NCBI GenBank assembly: GCA_026391655.1
Contig: JAPLDR010000061.1
Span: forward strand, 1 to 62,844
Source of the DNA: Bacteroidia bacterium
GTDB lineage: Bacteria; Bacteroidota; Bacteroidia; Bacteroidales; Prolixibacteraceae
DNA: 62,844 nucleotides
Direction of reading: 5' to 3'
The notes beneath the pieces are model-generated. The model was not told the DNA's origin and did not search any database. It worked only from the letters and a program-made list of their open reading frames with translations. Made by a program: the position numbers and the translations under genes. Position 1 is the stretch's first letter; each line of letters opens with the position of its first letter. This document shows, piece by piece, positions 61,856 to 62,844 of the stretch.

Positions 61856-62844
61856 ATGAATGCAGGAATAGATATTTTTATGGAAGGGCTAAAGTCGCGC
61901 ACTCCCGGTGAAGCTGAGTTTCATCAGGCCGTTTTGGAAGTTGTAGAATCTGTCTGGGATGTTTACGATGCAAATCCGCGTTACAAGCAGGCAAAAATTC
62001 TGGAACGGATGGTTGAACCTGAACGGACGATCATGTTCAGAGTTCCCTGGAGCAACGACAAGGGTGAAGTTGAAATTAACCGTGGCTATCGTATCGAATT
62101 CAACAGCGCGCTGGGACCCTACAAAGGGGGTCTTCGGTTTCATAAAAGTGTAACTTTGAGCATATTGAAGTTTCTTGGTTTTGAGCAGACTTTCAAAAAT
62201 AGTCTGACTACCCTTCCGATGGGTGGTGGAAAAGGCGGCTCCGATTTCAGTGCAAAAGGGCGCAGCGATAATGAGATTATGAGGTTTTGCCAGTCGTTTA
62301 TGACCGAACTCTTTCGTCATATTGGTCCAAATACGGATGTTCCAGCCGGAGATATTGGTGTAGGTGGCCGCGAAATTGGTTTCCTTTTTGGTCAGTATAA
62401 ACGGATCAGAAATGAATTCACAGGTGTTCTCACTGGAAAAGGTCTTGGCTGGGGTGGTTCATTAGTTCGTCCCGAAGCAACAGGTTTTGGTGCGGTTTAT
62501 TTTGTTGAGCATATGCTAAAGGAAGTTGGAGAAACGGTAAAAGGAAAGACTTTTGCAGTTTCGGGTTTTGGAAATGTCGCCTGGGGTGCGATCAGTAAAA
62601 TCAATGAATTGGGAGGTAAGGTTGTTACTATCTCAGGTCCTGATGGATATATTTATGATCCGGATGGTATCTCCGGCAGAAAAGTTGAATATCTGCTTGA
62701 TTTACGCGAAAGTAACAATGATGTGGTTGCTCCGTATGCTGAAGAATTTGGGGTACAGTTTTTCCCTGATGCCAAACCATGGGAAACGAAAGTAGACATT
62801 GCAATGCCATGTGCCACCCAAAATGAGCTTGACGAAGCTGATGC
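61856..62844 (+). CDS. gdhA: NADP-type glutamate dehydrogenase, 5' part (runs off the window)
   Basis: 329 codons of a gene cut off by the right edge; the family is about 445-450 residues. It interconverts 2-oxoglutarate plus ammonia and glutamate. The catalytic region is present: NSALGPYKGGLRFH (about residues 82-95), and PMGGGKGGSDF (about 122-132) with the active lysine; the nucleotide domain starts with VSGFGNVAWGAISK (about 237-250). The hexameric, NADP-linked branch is indicated by DANPRYKQAKILERMVEPER near the start. Its length in this window has no stop or frameshift. Confidence 0.95.
   Translation, partial: MNAGIDIFMEGLKSRTPGEAEFHQAVLEVVESVWDVYDANPRYKQAKILERMVEPERTIMFRVPWSNDKGEVEINRGYRIEFNSALGPYKGGLRFHKSVTLSILKFLGFEQTFKNSLTTLPMGGGKGGSDFSAKGRSDNEIMRFCQSFMTELFRHIGPNTDVPAGDIGVGGREIGFLFGQYKRIRNEFTGVLTGKGLGWGGSLVRPEATGFGAVYFVEHMLKEVGETVKGKTFAVSGFGNVAWGAISKINELGGKVVTISGPDGYIYDPDGISGRKVEYLLDLRESNNDVVAPYAEEFGVQFFPDAKPWETKVDIAMPCATQNELDEAD

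Overview
The window looks like a chromosome segment of a Bacteroidota bacterium, most likely class Bacteroidia near the Bacteroidales/Marinilabiliales. This is an inference from several signs. There are short -7 promoter elements of the Bacteroidota type (TAnnTTTG). The gene families are typical of the phylum: GH92 mannosidase, a DUF4296 lipoprotein, exported TonB-domain and CarboxypepD-like proteins, short AMP nucleosidase, and a GntR-type sugar regulator with a periplasmic-binding-like domain. Base composition is moderately AT-rich. I see no rRNA, tRNA, CRISPR array, prophage or intact insertion sequence. Coding density is high, and many convergent gaps carry dispersed palindromic or polypurine repeats.

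Layout. 1-6.2 kb: end of an AraC regulator; recR and a GNAT acetyltransferase; an HsdR-N-like protein divergent from an amn-holA-rhomboid-class IV aminotransferase operon; a PIN-domain toxin-antitoxin pair. 6.2-10.0 kb: YqgE and an FtsB/DivIC-like protein, then a two-gene metal unit made of a soluble PRC-barrel/MgtE-N/CBS protein and an NRAMP-related transporter, behind a leader that can hide its own ribosome binding site. 10.3-22.6 kb, all on the minus strand: pruA, a GntP permease, a Gfo/Idh oxidoreductase and an MDR dehydrogenase, then (past a 1.16-kb repeat-rich gap) a D-xylose operon of GntR regulator, xylulokinase, xylose isomerase and sugar transporter. 22.8-32 kb: housekeeping and metabolism (ispD, cyclophilin, cysS, SGNH hydrolase, MalY-type PLP enzyme, ComB-like phosphatase, pgeF). 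32-42.4 kb: GH92 mannosidase, radical SAM protein, amidohydrolase, DUF4296 lipoprotein, MlaF/MlaE lipid transporter, mannose-1-phosphate guanylyltransferase, M23 peptidase, YitT protein. 42.6-47 kb: sucCD, a TonB-domain lipoprotein, an MBL hydrolase. 47-58.6 kb is the most accessory-like part: a MacB-type ABC exporter, a GNAT-like/56-residue gene pair, two exported proteins behind a duplicated leader, a sigma54-activator/kinase system whose response regulator is broken, an orphan antitoxin, and a LytTR two-component pair with a lipoprotein. 58.8-62.8 kb: leuS and the 5' part of gdhA.

How the genes work together. Xylose enters through the transporter, is isomerised by XylA and phosphorylated by XylB to feed the pentose phosphate pathway, and the GntR protein is the likely switch. 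PruA and GdhA meet at glutamate and SucCD carries carbon on through the TCA cycle. The metal unit looks like magnesium uptake in which a separate MgtE-like cytosolic sensor accompanies an NRAMP-fold channel.

Most notable observations: the NRAMP-related/MgtE-N pair and its leader; a response regulator split by an apparent deletion that leaves a free, well-translated AAA+ activator; a class IV aminotransferase with no recognisable Schiff-base lysine; a Walker A Gly-to-Ser change in an ABC ATPase; a duplicated 77-bp leader before two exported proteins; and several dispersed palindromic repeat families.
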